From: Pseudomonadota bacterium
Lineage (GTDB): Bacteria; Pseudomonadota; Alphaproteobacteria; Micropepsales; Micropepsaceae
Assembly (NCBI GenBank): GCA_023427355.1
Contig: JAEZBK010000256.1
Coordinates: 1-7,281 of the forward strand
Length of the DNA stretch: 7,281 bases
Direction: 5' to 3'
Shown here: positions 1 to 6,871 of the stretch, in pieces
Position numbering within the stretch: the first letter of the stretch is position 1
Layout: every line of letters starts with the position of its first letter
Notes under the pieces: model-generated
What the model was told of the DNA's origin: nothing
What the model saw: only the letters and a program-made list of their open reading frames with translations
Databases searched by the model: none
Program-made: the position numbers and the translations under genes

Positions 1-813
1 GACCTGGGCCGTCTCACGCGCCGCGGCCAGCCTTTCAAAATCCAGGTCTGCCGTGATCCAGCCGGGCCTGTCCAACGCGCCCTTCGCCAGCACCCCGTCG
101 TCGGGAAAGCCCCGGTCCGGGGTGGCATAGACCGCCGCCCAGCCATGATTCTCGTCCACCGCGGGCGACCAGGGCGCCTCGCCCACCGTGGGCGCCAACG
201 CGACATAAATCTGGTTTTCCAATGCCCGCGCCCGTGCCCCCACATGCACGCGGTTTGCCCCCGCCATGGTGTCGGTGCAGCTTGGCGCCAGGATCAGATC
301 GGCGCCGGCCTGGCTCATCGCATGGGCAATCAGCGGGAATTCGATGTCATAGCAGATGGCGATGCCGATCTTCGCCGCACCGATGTCGAACACCTTGAGC
401 GCCTCGCCCTTGGCGACGCCCCATTGCTCATTCTCGAAGCGCGTCATTTGGCGCTTGTCCTGATGGTCCATCGCACCGGATGGCGATAGCAGCCAGGCGC
501 GGTTGCGTATCACGCCGTCAACCTCGACCGGCAGGCTGGGCGCGACGATGTGCACGCCATGCCTGCGCGCCAGGTCTGCATAGACGGCAACAAAGCTATC
601 GTGAAAGCGGCCCAATGCCGGAATTTGCCCCTTCAGGTCCGCCTGCAATTCCGGCGGCAGCAGCGAGGTCAGTTCCATCGCGCCATATTCGGGAAAGACC
701 AGCAGGGCCGCGCCGGTTGATGCGCCATCGCCGACCCATTGCGCCGCGTTGGCCTGCCAGGCGGCGAAATCCGCGAAACGCCCGATCGGGTATTGCGCGA
801 CGGCGATCTTCAA
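1..813 (-). CDS. Carbon-nitrogen hydrolase (nitrilase superfamily), 3' end outside window
   Basis: This frame stays open for 271 codons from a TTG start to the left edge, so the C-terminus is missing. Nitrilase-superfamily enzymes hydrolyse nitriles or amides, usually small cytosolic metabolites, through a Glu-Lys-Cys triad. All three appear in context: Glu42 in FPEYGAMEL, Lys120 in DKRQMTRFE, and Cys154 in IAICYDIEFP. The N-terminus, MKIAVAQYPIG when TTG is read as Met, is the standard first beta strand of the fold. Most family members have about 270-300 residues, so little should be missing. The TTG (813-811) overlaps the stop of the upstream GNAT gene by 4 bases in a TTGA arrangement. I see no nearer ATG or GTG and no strong Shine-Dalgarno, so expression probably depends on translational coupling. 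In other bacteria this hydrolase type is found fused behind a GNAT domain, as in the YhcX-like group; this is recalled, not searched. The amide substrate cannot be told from sequence. Family assignment is firm; the exact start is likely. Confidence 0.9.
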   Translation of the reverse strand, partial: MKIAVAQYPIGRFADFAAWQANAAQWVGDGASTGAALLVFPEYGAMELTSLLPPELQADLKGQIPALGRFHDSFVAVYADLARRHGVHIVAPSLPVEVDGVIRNRAWLLSPSGAMDHQDKRQMTRFENEQWGVAKGEALKVFDIGAAKIGIAICYDIEFPLIAHAMSQAGADLILAPSCTDTMAGANRVHVGARARALENQIYVALAPTVGEAPWSPAVDENHGWAAVYATPDRGFPDDGVLAKGALDRPGWITADLDFERLAAARETAQV

Positions 814-1394
814 AGCGTTTTCATCCAATAGACCATCGGCTTGTCGGTCTCCGCGGCGTTGCCGATATCCTTCCAGGAAAAGGTCGAAACCAGTTCCGGG
901 CGTTTCTCATAGCCGCGCTTTTTCCAGAAATCGTCCAGCGGCAGATAATCGGCGGGCCGCGCGGGATGGTCGTCGGGGCGCACCACGCCGCAGAACGCGG
1001 TCTGCGCATAGCCATGCTGGCGGGCTGCCGCCTCACGCTCCTCGAAGAAGCGCACGCCCACGCCCTGGCCGCGATAATCGGGCAACAGGACGGATTCGCC
1101 AAAATAGAAAATGCGCTTCAGGTCCATACCGGCGGCTTCAAACGGCGCGCGGACATTCTCCCCTTCTTCGTCCAATCCCAGGGCGGTGGACGCGCCGACG
1201 ATCTTGTCGCCATCCTTCGCCACCACCAGCGTGCCCGTGCGGGCCTCGGCATAGCGCGGCAGGTATTCGCGCTCATGATCCATGCTACCCTTGTAGAGGT
1301 AGGGCCAGGCGCGGAACACCGCGATGCGCAGCCGCGCCAGGTCGTCCAGCCGCGCCCGCATCTCGTCCCCGCTCAGGCGCATGATGGTCAGCAT
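810..1394 (-). CDS. GNAT-family N-acetyltransferase
   Basis: This 194-residue protein has the GNAT acetyl-CoA-binding motif A: a beta strand ending in ESVLLPDYRGQGVG (residues 100-113), with the R-G-Q-G-x-G pyrophosphate loop at 108-113 and the following helix FFEEREAAARQHG. A LVVAKDGDKIVGAST strand pair lies before it at about 56-70. GNAT enzymes move an acetyl group from acetyl-CoA to an amine; the acceptor here is unknown. The C-terminal part (about 135-194, with DDFWKKRGYEKRPEL) is longer than a minimal GNAT. The family resembles the N-terminal half of proteins that carry a nitrilase domain behind it, which matches the next gene. The ATG at 1394 shares its A with the TGA of the SnoaL-like gene (TGATG), and AGGTG at 1407-1403 is a well-spaced ribosome binding site. 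A second in-frame ATG (codon 5) is a weaker alternative. The last codons overlap the nitrilase start by 4 bases. Confidence 0.9.
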   Translation of the reverse strand: MLTIMRLSGDEMRARLDDLARLRIAVFRAWPYLYKGSMDHEREYLPRYAEARTGTLVVAKDGDKIVGASTALGLDEEGENVRAPFEAAGMDLKRIFYFGESVLLPDYRGQGVGVRFFEEREAAARQHGYAQTAFCGVVRPDDHPARPADYLPLDDFWKKRGYEKRPELVSTFSWKDIGNAAETDKPMVYWMKTL

Positions 1395-1804
1395 CAGCTC
1401 TTCACCTGCCGCAGCCAGTCCTCGAGATTGTAGTAGTTCGAGATGCGCGCCACCTTGCCATCCTTGATCTCGAAAAAAGCGCCGGCTGGCAGGCGATAGG
1501 TCTGGCCCTTGGCGGGCGGCAGGCCTTCGTCGGTCTTCAGATATTTGCCCAGCACGATGAATTCGCTGGCGGCACGGGTGCCGTCCTCGTTCACCATCAC
1601 CACGATCTCGACGATCTGTTCCTCATAGGAACGATTCATGCGCTCCAGGAATTTGGCGAAGGCCTTCTTGCCCTTTTCGCGGCCACCCTGGTTGATGTCA
1701 TGCACGACATCGTCGCTGAGCAGCTCAAGGAAGCCGTCCACATCGCCCGCATTGAAGGCGCTGTAATAGTTGCGGATCAGGGCTTCGGTATCGGAACGGC
1801 TCAT
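1394..1804 (-). CDS. SnoaL/NTF2-fold protein, ketosteroid-isomerase-related
   Basis: This 136-residue cytosolic protein has the layout of the SnoaL-like/NTF2 cone fold. An N-terminal helix carries IRNYYSAFNAGDVDGFLELL (residues 10-29), followed by DDVVHDINQGG (31-41), a helix at KAFAKFLERMN, and the closing strands GAFFEIKDGKVARISNYYNL (108-127). It most resembles the proteins named steroid delta-isomerase-related or ketosteroid-isomerase-related, a recalled family name. Members of the fold include isomerases, dehydratases, cyclases and simple binding proteins, so the reaction cannot be assigned. Asp36 and the paired aromatics near the termini line the pocket in such folds and are candidate active-site residues by inference. 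The ATG overlaps the purB stop by 4 bases (ATGA) and is preceded by GAGGG at 1816-1812, 7 bases upstream, inside purB. The gene is thus co-transcribed and probably translationally coupled to purB. Confidence 0.85.
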   Translation of the reverse strand: MSRSDTEALIRNYYSAFNAGDVDGFLELLSDDVVHDINQGGREKGKKAFAKFLERMNRSYEEQIVEIVVMVNEDGTRAASEFIVLGKYLKTDEGLPPAKGQTYRLPAGAFFEIKDGKVARISNYYNLEDWLRQVKS

Positions 1805-3102
1805 CCGAACACCCTCTGGAAGATCGTGTCCACCTGTTTCAGGTGATAGCCCAGGTCGAACATGGCTTCGAGCTTGTCATGGCTCAGCGCCTTGGTCACG
1901 TCGGCGTCGGCCTTCAGCAGGTCCAGCAGATTGCCCTCGCCATTCCAGGCGCGCATGGCGTTCTTCTGCACCAGGCGATAGCTGTCCTCGCGGGAAACGC
2001 CGGCCTGGGTCAGCGCCAGCAGCACGCGCTGGCTGTGCACCAGGCCATGGGTGGCATCCAGGTTCTTCTGCATCCGCTCGGGATAGACGACAAGCTTCTC
2101 CACCACGCCCGTCATGCGCGCCAGGGCGAAATCCAGCGTGATGGTGGCATCGGGTCCGATATAGCGCTCCACCGAGGAATGGCTGATGTCGCGCTCATGC
2201 CACAGCGCCACATTCTCCATGGCGGGAATGGCGTAGGACCGCACCATGCGCGCCAGCCCGGTGACATTCTCGGTCAGAACCGGATTGCGCTTGTGCGGCA
2301 TGGCCGATGAGCCCTTCTGGCCGGGGCTGAAATACTCCTCGGCTTCCAGCACCTCGGTGCGCTGCAGGTGCCGGATCTCCACCGCCAGCCGCTCCAGCGA
2401 GGAGGCCACCACGCCCAGCGCCGCGAAATAGGCGGCGTGACGGTCGCGCGGGATCACCTGCGTCGAAACCGGCTCGGGCTTCAGGCCCAGCTTGCCGGCC
2501 ACATAGTCTTCGACGGCGGGATTGATGTTGGCGAAGCTGCCCACCGCGCCCGAGATGGCGCAGGTGGCAACCTCGTCGCGCGCCGCCACCAGGCGGGCGC
2601 GGTTGCGCGTGAACTCGGCATAATAGGTCGCCAGCTTGACGCCAAAGGTCGTGGGCTCGGCATGGATGCCATGGCTGCGCCCGATGGTCGGCGTCATCTT
2701 GTGTTCGATGGCGCGCTTCTTCAGGGCTGCCAGCAGGGCGTCGGTGTCGGCGATCAGCAGGTCGGCGGCGCGGACCAGCTGCACATTCAGGCAGGTGTCC
2801 AGCACGTCCGAAGACGTCATGCCCTGGTGCACGAAGCGCGCCTCGGGCCCCACAATTTCCGACAGATGCGTCAGGAAGGCGATGACGTCATGCTTGACCT
2901 CGCGTTCGATCTCGTCGATCCGCGCCACATCGAACGTCGCGTCGCGTCCTTTTTCCCAGATTTTCGCGGCGGCCTCCTTCGGCACCACGCCCAGTTCGGC
3001 CAGCTTGTCGGTGGCATGGGCCTCGATCTCGAACCAGATGCGGAACTTGGTCTCTGGCGACCAGATCGAAACCATCTGTTCGCGGGCATAACGCGGAATC
3101 AT
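1801..3102 (-). CDS. purB: Adenylosuccinate lyase
   Basis: PurB (433 residues) catalyses two fumarate-releasing steps of purine synthesis: SAICAR to AICAR, and adenylosuccinate to AMP. The protein has the full aspartase/fumarase-superfamily signature set: [12 protein letters not shown] (92-103), the catalytic-histidine region [14 protein letters not shown] (141-154, His144 as likely base or acid), and the flexible signature loop [12 protein letters not shown] (264-275) with the catalytic serine at 265 or 266. The length and the N-terminus [17 protein letters not shown] match the short bacterial PurB class, in which the protein begins right at this sequence. The ATG at 3102 follows AGGA with 9 bases between. 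The gene appears intact and is the first gene of a four-gene overlapping operon that continues to the left edge. It faces away from a Tat-exported TIM-barrel gene across a 215-base gap. Confidence 0.97.
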   Translation of the reverse strand: MIPRYAREQMVSIWSPETKFRIWFEIEAHATDKLAELGVVPKEAAAKIWEKGRDATFDVARIDEIEREVKHDVIAFLTHLSEIVGPEARFVHQGMTSSDVLDTCLNVQLVRAADLLIADTDALLAALKKRAIEHKMTPTIGRSHGIHAEPTTFGVKLATYYAEFTRNRARLVAARDEVATCAISGAVGSFANINPAVEDYVAGKLGLKPEPVSTQVIPRDRHAAYFAALGVVASSLERLAVEIRHLQRTEVLEAEEYFSPGQKGSSAMPHKRNPVLTENVTGLARMVRSYAIPAMENVALWHERDISHSSVERYIGPDATITLDFALARMTGVVEKLVVYPERMQKNLDATHGLVHSQRVLLALTQAGVSREDSYRLVQKNAMRAWNGEGNLLDLLKADADVTKALSHDKLEAMFDLGYHLKQVDTIFQRVFG

Positions 3103-3130
3103 GGGCTTTGGTCCTGCTTTTGCCGATGGC

Positions 3131-3158
3131 TTCTAGCAAAGCCGCACCCCCGCGCCAA
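3131..3158 (-). promoter_or_regulatory. Candidate purB operon promoter
   Basis: On the minus strand TTGGCG (3158-3153) and CTAGAA (3136-3131) are separated by 16 bases and resemble sigma-70-type -35 and -10 boxes. A start point about 7 bases beyond the -10 box would give a leader of roughly 20 bases containing the AGGA ribosome binding site before the purB ATG at 3102. The match is approximate and was found by eye. I found no PurR-type or riboswitch-like structure. Confidence 0.25.
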
Positions 3159-3263
3159 GCAAGCCAAAAGCCGCGCCGAAACAGGCCTTTACACATGACC
3201 AGGGGGTCGTCTGGCTTGTCTGAGGAATGCGGCCTTCTCGACAAGTCAAAAACATGGGCGCAA

Positions 3264-3277
3264 GCTTTGTGCAAAGC
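3264..3277. promoter_or_regulatory. 14-base palindrome, possible operator
   Basis: GCTTTG-TG-CAAAGC is a perfect inverted repeat with 6-base arms and a 2-base centre, lying 41 bases before the ATG at 3318 in the divergent intergenic region. Its size and symmetry suit a dimeric repressor such as a LacI-type or similar regulator, which would fit a sugar-related target gene. No regulator is encoded in the window, so this is an inference from symmetry only. Confidence 0.3.
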
Positions 3278-3278
3278 A

Positions 3279-3297
3279 GGCGGCGCCCAAGGCCGCC
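3279..3297 (+). other. GC-rich hairpin in the leader of the TIM-barrel gene
   Basis: GGCGGC (3279-3284) and GCCGCC (3292-3297) form a perfect 6-base stem around a 7-base loop, ending 20 bases before the ATG at 3318. It has no following T-run, so it is not a convincing terminator. It could shape the leader RNA, or it could be chance in GC-rich DNA. Confidence 0.3.
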
Positions 3298-3317
3298 GCA
3301 TCATGGGGGTGGAAGCA

Positions 3318-4391
3318 ATGACGAACCGGCGTGAATTTCTGATGGGTGTGGCGGCTGTGGGCTGGAGCGCAGCTTTTGCGGATGCGCTGGCCCAGAATGC
3401 GTTGCCGCCAAAATCCCCCCTGGGCATCGGTAGCGCCGCCATGGGCGCCCACAGCCGCGGCGTGCCCGGCGTCTTTGAAGGCATCGGCAACGACCCGATC
3501 CGTTTTGTCGAAACCTGCCGCGCTTTGGGGGCGGGTGGCGTTCAGGCAGGCTTCAGCACCAACCTGCCCGCGATCCGCGCCAAGCTGGATGAACTGGGCA
3601 TGTATTATGAAGGCAGCGCCGCGCTACCGGCCACGCCCGATGGCGACACCGCGCCCTTTGAACAGTCGCTGCTCAACGCCAAGGCGCTGGGCGCGACCTG
3701 CGTACGCGCGGTCAGCCGGTCCATTCCCGGCGGCACCGGCCGCCGGTACGAGAGCTACACATCCTATGCCCAGTACCAGGAGTGGGAACGCACCGCCAAC
3801 GCCATCATCGAGAAGGTGCTGCCGATCGCCGAAAAGCATCGCATCGCCATCGCGCTGGAAAACCACAAGGATCGCGCCGCCGATGACCATGCCGCGTTCC
3901 TGAAGCGCATTTCGAGCGAATGGCTGGGCTCGCTTATTGATCCGGGCAACAACATGTCCTTCATGGAAGAGCCGCTCCACACGGTCACGCTGTTGGCGCC
4001 CTACGCCAAGGCCGTGTCACTGAAGGATATGGGCGTGGCGCCCTACGAGGAAGGATTCCTGCTGTCGGAAGTGGTGTTTGGCACCGGCTGCACCGACCAG
4101 AAGGCGCTCTTCGAGATCGTGCGCAAGCACAATCCGAAGATCCAGGCGACCGAGGAACTCATCACCCGCGATCCGTTGAAGGTGCCGGTTCTGACCGACA
4201 AGTATTACAGCGTCTTCCCGCCGGCCAAGCGGGCCGAACGCGATGCCTGGATGGCGATGGTGAAGGCAAAGCAGACCAAGCTGCCCATCGTCTCCCCCCT
4301 CAGTCCCGCCGATCAGCTTAAGGCGGAGGCCGACAATCATCGCGCCACCCTTGCCTGGGGCGTCAGGAACATCACCTTCCCCAAGGCGTAA
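3318..4391 (+). CDS. Tat-exported sugar phosphate isomerase/epimerase-like TIM-barrel protein
   Basis: This is a 357-residue protein of the xylose-isomerase-like TIM-barrel superfamily, which includes sugar isomerases, epimerases and AP endonuclease 2-type folds. Candidate metal ligands occur in the expected order: Glu181 in IALENHKD, Asp208 in SLIDPGNNM, the SLKDMG segment (234-239), and Glu279/Glu280 in QATEELI. The start at 3318 is chosen because it gives a Tat signal: NRREFLMG (3-10), a hydrophobic stretch, and a likely signal-peptidase site after ALA (23-25). A GGGGGTGGA ribosome binding sequence lies just upstream. An ATG 15 bases earlier (3303) is possible, and a much longer upstream extension is poor in quality and would bury the signal. 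Tat export suggests a folded, cofactor- or metal-bearing periplasmic enzyme. The substrate is unknown; similar proteins are often annotated only as sugar phosphate isomerase/epimerase, although a periplasmic enzyme would be unlikely to see phosphorylated sugars. It stops 3 bases from the end of the convergent radC gene. Confidence 0.88.
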   Translation: MTNRREFLMGVAAVGWSAAFADALAQNALPPKSPLGIGSAAMGAHSRGVPGVFEGIGNDPIRFVETCRALGAGGVQAGFSTNLPAIRAKLDELGMYYEGSAALPATPDGDTAPFEQSLLNAKALGATCVRAVSRSIPGGTGRRYESYTSYAQYQEWERTANAIIEKVLPIAEKHRIAIALENHKDRAADDHAAFLKRISSEWLGSLIDPGNNMSFMEEPLHTVTLLAPYAKAVSLKDMGVAPYEEGFLLSEVVFGTGCTDQKALFEIVRKHNPKIQATEELITRDPLKVPVLTDKYYSVFPPAKRAERDAWMAMVKAKQTKLPIVSPLSPADQLKAEADNHRATLAWGVRNITFPKA

Positions 4392-4394
4392 GGC

Positions 4395-5192
4395 CTAAAG
4401 CAGGTTCAGCGATTTGAAGCTGACATGGCCCTTGCGGCCGATGACCAGGTGGTCGTGCACGGTGATGTGCAGGGCCTTGGCCGCGAACACAATGTCGCGC
4501 GTCATGTCTATGTCGGCCTTGGATGGCGTGGGATCGCCCGAGGGATGGTTGTGCACCAGGATAATGGCGCTGGCGCCCAGTTCCAGCGCCCGCTTGACGA
4601 TCTCGCGCGGATAGACCGGCGTATGGTCAATCGTGCCGCGCGACTGCACTTCATCGGCGATCAGGATATTCTTGCGGTCCAGGAACAGGACGCGGAATTC
4701 CTCCCGTTGCCCGCGCGCCATCGCCGCGGTGCAATAATCCAGCAGCGCTGCCCAGGACGATAGCGCCGGCCGCCCCATGACCGCCGTTTTCGCCAGCCGC
4801 TGTGCCGCGGCTTCTATGATCTTCAGGTGCCCGGCGACGGCATCTCCCACGCCTTGCATCTCGACAAGGCGTGCATGGGGCGCGGCGATCACCTCGGCGA
4901 AGCTGCCGAACCGCGCCAGAAGCGCCTTGGCCAGGGGTTTGGTGTCGCGCCGGGGCACGGCGGCGAACAGCGCCAGCTCCAGCAACTCGTAATCGGGCAT
5001 GGCATCCGCCCCGCCTTTCAGGAAGCGGTCGCGCAAACGCTCGCGGTGTCCGGCATGCGGCGAAGGCAACGGCGCTTGCGGGGCGAAGATCGCCCCGGCA
5101 TCGGCAACGCCAGCAACACCGTCGGGAGAGTCCTCAGACGTAGGGCGGCTTGTGCCAGCCCTTGGGCGAGAGGGTGAAGATTTCGACGCCAT
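4395..5192 (-). CDS. radC: RadC/YeeS-family JAB (MPN+) domain protein
   Basis: This is a 265-residue RadC-family protein. Residues 47-135 form the N-terminal helix-hairpin-helix region, with [29 protein letters not shown] and [11 protein letters not shown]. Residues about 140-265 form the JAB/MPN+ metalloprotease-like domain, with a Glu in GQREEF (164/165) and the zinc motif [14 protein letters not shown] (214-227: His214, His216, Ser224, Asp227). All metal ligands are present, so an active metal site is likely. Despite its name, a DNA repair role for RadC is not firmly established. The first roughly 45 residues are Ser/Pro/Ala-rich and not conserved-looking. The ATG at 5192 puts 59 bases inside the 3' end of map, in another frame; it has a weak GGA just upstream. 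An in-frame TTG at 5069 would remove the overlap and keep the HhH core, but has no ribosome binding site. The gene is probably co-transcribed with map. Confidence 0.92.
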   Translation of the reverse strand: MASKSSPSRPRAGTSRPTSEDSPDGVAGVADAGAIFAPQAPLPSPHAGHRERLRDRFLKGGADAMPDYELLELALFAAVPRRDTKPLAKALLARFGSFAEVIAAPHARLVEMQGVGDAVAGHLKIIEAAAQRLAKTAVMGRPALSSWAALLDYCTAAMARGQREEFRVLFLDRKNILIADEVQSRGTIDHTPVYPREIVKRALELGASAIILVHNHPSGDPTPSKADIDMTRDIVFAAKALHITVHDHLVIGRKGHVSFKSLNLL

Positions 5193-5967
5193 GTTCCGTT
5201 ACGCCGACCGAGTGTTCGAATTGCGCCGACAGCGAGCGGTCGCGCGTCACCGCGGTCCAGCCATCGCCCAGCACCTTCACGCCATAGCCGCCCAGGTTGA
5301 TCATGGGCTCGATGGTGAAGAACATGCCCGGCTTCAGCGCCATGCCGCCGCCCGGCTTGCCGAAATGCACGATGTTGGGAATGGTGTGGAAGATGCGCCC
5401 CAGCCCATGCCCGCAGAAATCGCGCACCACGGCGCATTTTTCCTGTCCCTCGGCATAGGACTGGATGGCATGGCCGATGTCGCCGGTAGTGGCGCCGGGC
5501 ATCACCACCGCGATGCCGCGCATCATGGATTCATAGGTGATCTCGATCAGCCGTTCGGCTTTGCGCTTGATTTCGCCCACCGGGTACATGCGGCTGGTGT
5601 CGCCATGCCAGCCATCCACGATGACCGTGACGTCTATGTTGACGATATCGCCCTCGCGCAGCGGTTTGTCGGCAGGAATGCCGTGGCAGACCACATGGTT
5701 GATCGAGGTGCAGGTGGTATGGCGATAGCCGCGATAGCCCAGGCAGGCCGGGATGCCGCCATGGGCGATCACATAGTCATAGGCCAGCTTGTCCAGATAG
5801 GCGGTGGTCACGCCCGGCTTTACTTCGGGCACCAGCATGTCCAGCACCTCGGCAGCCAGGCGTCCGGCCCGGCGCATGCCATCGAAATCCTCCGGCTTGT
5901 GCAGGGTCACGGCGAAATGCGCCTGCCGCGCCGCCTCGAAAATCTCGCTGTCGGGAATGACTGTCAT
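5134..5967 (-). CDS. map: Type I methionine aminopeptidase
   Basis: Map removes the initiator methionine from nascent proteins and is normally essential. The 277-residue sequence has all five metal ligands of the pita-bread fold: Asp112 (VNIDVTV), Asp123 (WHGDTSR), His187 (FCGHGLG), Glu220 (FTIEPM) and Glu251 (FEHSVGV). It also has the substrate-site His95 in VVCHGIP. The C-terminus is complete (GWHKPPYV). The start at 5967 gives [10 protein letters not shown]; the open frame continues upstream, but that part is antisense to the CinA-type gene and looks unlike protein. No Shine-Dalgarno is visible. TACATT (5982-5977) lies at -10 distance such that the mRNA could start within a few bases of the ATG, so a leaderless transcript is possible. 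The first roughly 20 residues extend beyond the E. coli-type N-terminus, as is common in alphaproteobacteria. radC starts within its last 59 bases. Confidence 0.96.
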   Translation of the reverse strand: MTVIPDSEIFEAARQAHFAVTLHKPEDFDGMRRAGRLAAEVLDMLVPEVKPGVTTAYLDKLAYDYVIAHGGIPACLGYRGYRHTTCTSINHVVCHGIPADKPLREGDIVNIDVTVIVDGWHGDTSRMYPVGEIKRKAERLIEITYESMMRGIAVVMPGATTGDIGHAIQSYAEGQEKCAVVRDFCGHGLGRIFHTIPNIVHFGKPGGGMALKPGMFFTIEPMINLGGYGVKVLGDGWTAVTRDRSLSAQFEHSVGVTEHGVEIFTLSPKGWHKPPYV

Positions 5968-6018
5968 CGCAAAACCAATGTAGGCTGAAGGCCGGACTTT
6001 TAACACCCCTGGCGTATC

Positions 6019-6798
6019 ATGGACAAATCCGTTCCCAAGAATGGCGAAAACTGGACGGCCGCCGTGCTGGTGATCGGCGACGAGATCCTGTCCGGCCGCA
6101 CCCAGGACACCAACACCAACTATATCGCCCGCTATCTCGCCGCCCGTGGCGTGGACTTGAAAGAGGCCCGCGTGGTGGGCGACGAGCAGGCAGGGATTGT
6201 CGCGGCCCTCAACGCCTTGCGGACCGGCTACGATCTTGTCTTCACAACTGGTGGCATCGGGCCGACACATGACGACATCACCGCCGATGCGGTGGCGGCG
6301 GCGTTCGATGTTCCCATCGGCTATCATCCGCAGGCCTATGCCTTGCTGGAAGCCCGATATGGCAAGGAGGATTTCAACGAGATGCGGCGCCGCATGGCCC
6401 GCCCGCCGCACGGCGCCGCATTGTTCCCGAACAGTGTTTCGGTTGCGCCCGGATTCCAGATCGGCAATGTTTTTGTGCTGGCCGGGGTTCCCGCGATTGC
6501 CCGTGCCATGCTCGAAGCCCTGGCCCCACACCTGCCGCAAGGTGCACGCGTGCAGACTGTCACAATCGCCGCGGATGTCGGCGAAGGCGTGGTTGCGGCG
6601 GGGCTTGCCTCGATCCAGAAGGCCCATTCCGACGTCGCACTGGGTTCCTACCCCCATTTTCGCGCCGATGGCGGCTTTGGCGTGCAATTGGTGGCGCGGG
6701 GACGGGACGGGGCCGCCGTGGAAGCAGCGGCGCAGGCGATCGAGGCACACCTGCGGGAACTGGGTGAAACCCCGGCGCGCATGGGGTCCAATCCTTAA
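6019..6798 (+). CDS. CinA-type molybdopterin-binding-fold (MoCF) protein, short form
   Basis: This 259-residue protein belongs to the MoaB/MogA-like fold found in the N-terminal half of CinA (competence/damage-inducible protein A). Two hallmark motifs are clear: GDEILSGRTQDTNTNY (20-35) and FTTGGIGPTHDDIT (75-88). The later VFVLAGVP (151-158) and NSVSVAPGF segments also fit the family. The C-terminal nicotinamide-nucleotide deamidase (PncC-like) domain of full-length CinA is absent, so this is a single-domain version. In full-length CinA this domain has been linked to ADP-ribose or NAD-related hydrolysis; whether that applies here is unknown, and such proteins are often labelled only molybdopterin-binding. 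The ATG at 6019 has no recognisable Shine-Dalgarno and lies 51 bases from the divergent map start. The family call is firm; the specific activity is not. Confidence 0.9.
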   Translation: MDKSVPKNGENWTAAVLVIGDEILSGRTQDTNTNYIARYLAARGVDLKEARVVGDEQAGIVAALNALRTGYDLVFTTGGIGPTHDDITADAVAAAFDVPIGYHPQAYALLEARYGKEDFNEMRRRMARPPHGAALFPNSVSVAPGFQIGNVFVLAGVPAIARAMLEALAPHLPQGARVQTVTIAADVGEGVVAAGLASIQKAHSDVALGSYPHFRADGGFGVQLVARGRDGAAVEAAAQAIEAHLRELGETPARMGSNP

Positions 6799-6871
6799 TG
6801 CAGATAAACATTGCCGGTCCCGCGCTACGCATGTCAGGCTTCGTCCTGCGATCCGATGGCCCTGCGCCCCG

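Noticed and set aside
480..1433. Plus-strand open frame of 317 codons across the nitrilase and GNAT genes
   Set aside because: It is antisense to two genes with clear catalytic motifs, is Arg/Ala/Pro-rich, and shows no motif of its own.
2368..3198. Long plus-strand open frame of 276 codons antisense to purB
   Set aside because: It is the mirror of a highly conserved purB; its His/Gly/Arg-rich translation has no recognisable domain and is typical of antisense frames in GC-rich DNA.
3108..3317. 70-codon N-terminal extension of the TIM-barrel protein
   Set aside because: It would bury the Tat signal internally; the start at 3318 has a good ribosome binding site and begins right before the twin-arginine motif.
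4999..5988. Plus-strand open frame of 329 codons antisense to map
   Set aside because: map has all its metal ligands on the other strand; this frame is a His/Asp-rich antisense shadow.
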